13,194 nucleotides of DNA from contig JAFAUV010000055.1 of assembly GCA_019243075.1 (NCBI GenBank), positions 1 through 13,194 on the forward strand, in the 5' to 3' direction. The first letter of the stretch is position 1. Each line of letters begins with the position of its first letter. Both the position numbers and the translations under genes were made by a program. The stretch is from Bradyrhizobium sp. GTDB taxonomy: Bacteria > Pseudomonadota > Alphaproteobacteria > Rhizobiales > Xanthobacteraceae. This document shows, one piece after another, positions 11,966-13,194 of the stretch. The notes beneath the pieces were generated by a model. It saw only the letters and a program-made list of their open reading frames with translations. It was not told the DNA's origin and did no database searches.

Positions 11966-12487
11966 ATGTCCGCTTCACATCATCACAGCCATTCCGATCA
12001 ACCCCACCATCATGACGACGAGGAGCGCTGGAAACATGACGGCGTCCGCGTCATTCCCGGCGACCAGCTTGATTCCAACGTGCCCTCGACGGCGGGCATG
12101 GACCGCAAGGCCGCCATCAATTTTGCCCGCGCCGGCGCGCAGAAGCTCTGGGCGGGGACCGTCACCATCAGGCCGGACGCCAAGACTGGCGCGCATCATC
12201 ACGGCCATCTCGAAAGCGTCATCTATGTGGTGAAGGGCAGGGCCCGGATGCGCTGGGGCGAGCGTCTGCAATTCACCGCGGAAGCCGGTCCCGGCGATTT
12301 CATCTTCGTGCCGCCCTACGTGCCGCACCAGGAGATCAATGCGAGCCCGGACCAGGTGCTGGAATGCGTGCTGGTGCGCTCGGACGGCGAGGCGGTCGCG
12401 ATCAACCTCGACATCGAGCCGGTCGAGAAGCCGGAGACCGTGCTGTGGATCGATCCGGTGCACCGGCATCCGGACGAAACCAGGTAG
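11966..12487 (+). CDS. His-rich cupin-domain protein
   Basis: A 173-residue single-domain cupin. Residues 1-24 are a His/Asp/Glu-rich tail (HHHSHS at 5-10, HHHDDEE at 14-20) likely to bind metal. The cupin barrel spans about 60-150. Motif 1 is GAHHHGHLE (75-83; ligands probably H77 or H79, H81 and E83), followed by VIYVVKGRARMRWG (85-98). Motif 2 is GDFIFVPPYVPHQEIN (110-125) with H121. Such cupins include dioxygenases, isomerases and sugar-binding or sensor proteins, and nothing here picks one. The start is ATG 11966 with GGAAAG 7 bases upstream. Upstream is the divergent csbD-like gene (132-base gap). GGAAC at 11933-11937 lacks a -10 box at the right distance. The gene converges on the amidohydrolase across 95 bases. 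Confidence 0.88.
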   Translation: MSASHHHSHSDQPHHHDDEERWKHDGVRVIPGDQLDSNVPSTAGMDRKAAINFARAGAQKLWAGTVTIRPDAKTGAHHHGHLESVIYVVKGRARMRWGERLQFTAEAGPGDFIFVPPYVPHQEINASPDQVLECVLVRSDGEAVAINLDIEPVEKPETVLWIDPVHRHPDETR

Positions 12488-12542
12488 GGAGCCGCGCCGT
12501 CAGTGCGGCGAAGCAGATACGGTCCGGACGCCGGCAGGAGCC

Positions 12543-12570
12543 GGATTGCTTCGCTACGAGGGCAATGACG
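12543..12570. repeat. Degenerate dispersed palindrome (GGATTGCTTCGC...GCAATGACG type)
   Basis: The 28 bases start GGATTGCTTCGC, end GGGCAATGACG, and have ATTGC/GCAAT arms (12545-12549, 12562-12566). This matches, from memory, the short palindromic repeat found many times in intergenic regions of Bradyrhizobium, Rhodopseudomonas and other genomes, here shortened in the middle. It fills part of the 95-base convergent gap, which also has a GCCGC/GCGGC hairpin (12491-12509). Only one copy is in the window. Confidence 0.5.
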
Positions 12571-12582
12571 AAGATGGCGAGG

Positions 12583-13194
12583 CTACACGAACACCGAGTG
12601 ATCGATCTCCCCGCTCGGCACGACATAACCGTATCGCGTGTGTGAAGGCTCCGCGCCGGCCTTCTCGTATTTCTCCTTCATCAGTGCGAAGCGGTCGCCC
12701 TTCAATTCCAGCATCGCGCGCTTGGGCTGGATATTGTAGAGGCGAGCATTGTTGTCGCCGAAGATCGCTGTCTTCACCGGGCCGTCGGCGGGGCCGAGCG
12801 GGGCAAAGCCGAACTTCTTCTGCATCACCTCGGGAATTTCCAGCCGGCGCAGGCCCTCGATCTGCCATTGCGGCGCCCCGGTCCAGAGCGCGTCCGTGCC
12901 CCAGCAGACGCGATCGACGCCAAGCCCCTTGATCAGCGTGCCCATCAGCGCGGCGCAGACATTGGGTTCGGCAACCAGCGTGGTCGCAAAGAGCTGGCCG
13001 ACATCGCCATAGACATTGTTGACGCCGTACTGCGCCGGAATATCGGCGAGGTCGCTCGTCCAGGCGATGCGGCCGGTGCGCTCGAACTCGGCGAGCGCGA
13101 CCTTCGGGTCGCCGCCGACATGTCGATAGGCCGAGTGATAGATGATGAAGTTGAGCTGCGGCCAATCCTTCGCCGCCTGTCCGACATCGGCGAC
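12583..13194 (-). CDS. Amidohydrolase family protein, C-terminal 203 residues
   Basis: Only the 3' part is inside the window. The frame enters at 13194 without a start and ends with TGA at 12585-12583. It is the C-terminal half of an amidohydrolase-2 type TIM barrel (the decarboxylase/hydrolase group related to ACMSD). NFIIYHSAYR (15-24 of the visible part) carries a barrel-strand His (H20), and CWGTDALW (97-104) carries the conserved metal/catalytic Asp (D101). FGDNNARLYNI (145-155) is the typical end-of-barrel motif. A polar tail of about 48 residues follows (MLELKGDRFALMKEKYE), slightly longer than the minimal family. The N-terminal metal-binding HxH motif would lie outside the window. Reaction and substrate cannot be judged. 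It converges on the cupin gene. Confidence 0.88.
   Translation of the reverse strand, partial: VADVGQAAKDWPQLNFIIYHSAYRHVGGDPKVALAEFERTGRIAWTSDLADIPAQYGVNNVYGDVGQLFATTLVAEPNVCAALMGTLIKGLGVDRVCWGTDALWTGAPQWQIEGLRRLEIPEVMQKKFGFAPLGPADGPVKTAIFGDNNARLYNIQPKRAMLELKGDRFALMKEKYEKAGAEPSHTRYGYVVPSGEIDHSVFV

Noticed and set aside
1..13194. tRNA, rRNA, insertion sequence, phage or CRISPR features
   Set aside because: Looked for transposase-like proteins, terminal repeats, regularly spaced repeats and tRNA-like cloverleafs; saw none.

Overview
The window is GC-rich, densely coded and carries genes typical of the Bradyrhizobium/Rhodopseudomonas group of Alphaproteobacteria: hemE, small proteins of a DUF6894 type, a 61-residue protein of the 'FRENAENCLQLAE' type, PRC-barrel and CsbD proteins, a DUF2231/PQQ-dehydrogenase pair and a GGT-like acylase. 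The genus is an inference from protein style; no rRNA or other marker is present. I see no tRNA, insertion sequence, phage gene or CRISPR array, so this reads as chromosomal backbone with accessory stress genes.

Layout. hemE (43-1086, minus, TTG start) stands back to back with a two-gene operon of small proteins (1195-1611, plus). slyX (minus) and a GGT-like Ntn hydrolase (plus) diverge from 1838-1991. An EmrAB-type efflux pair (6400-3591, minus, ATGA overlap) is preceded by two small genes (43 and 61 aa). Next come a DUF2231 membrane protein and a PQQ-type sugar dehydrogenase lipoprotein (8734-6921, minus, ATGA overlap), a PRC-barrel gene with its own terminator, and a DUF6894-like gene followed by a disordered 68-aa protein. 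On the plus strand follow a secreted FKBP and a D-2-hydroxyacid dehydrogenase. These end at a bidirectional terminator shared with a minus-strand CsbD gene. A His-rich cupin (plus) and the 3' part of an amidohydrolase (minus, running off the right edge) close the window.

Main observation. Six upstream regions carry GGAAC followed after exactly 16 bases by CGTT or a one-base variant (CGTA, GGTT), each oriented towards the next gene. This matches the promoter of the alphaproteobacterial general stress response sigma factor EcfG (GGAAC-N16/17-CGTT). The putative targets are the 86-aa/45-aa operon, emrAB, DUF2231 plus PQQ dehydrogenase, PRC-barrel, DUF6894 plus 68-aa, and CsbD. The housekeeping genes (hemE, slyX, GGT-like, FKBP-dehydrogenase) lack the motif. 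The window therefore looks like a set of general-stress transcription units interleaved with housekeeping genes, several of which encode small uncharacterised proteins.

Each of the four convergent gene junctions also carries an inverted repeat. In two of them the hairpin covers stop codons, one is a U-tract bidirectional terminator, and one contains a degenerate dispersed palindrome.
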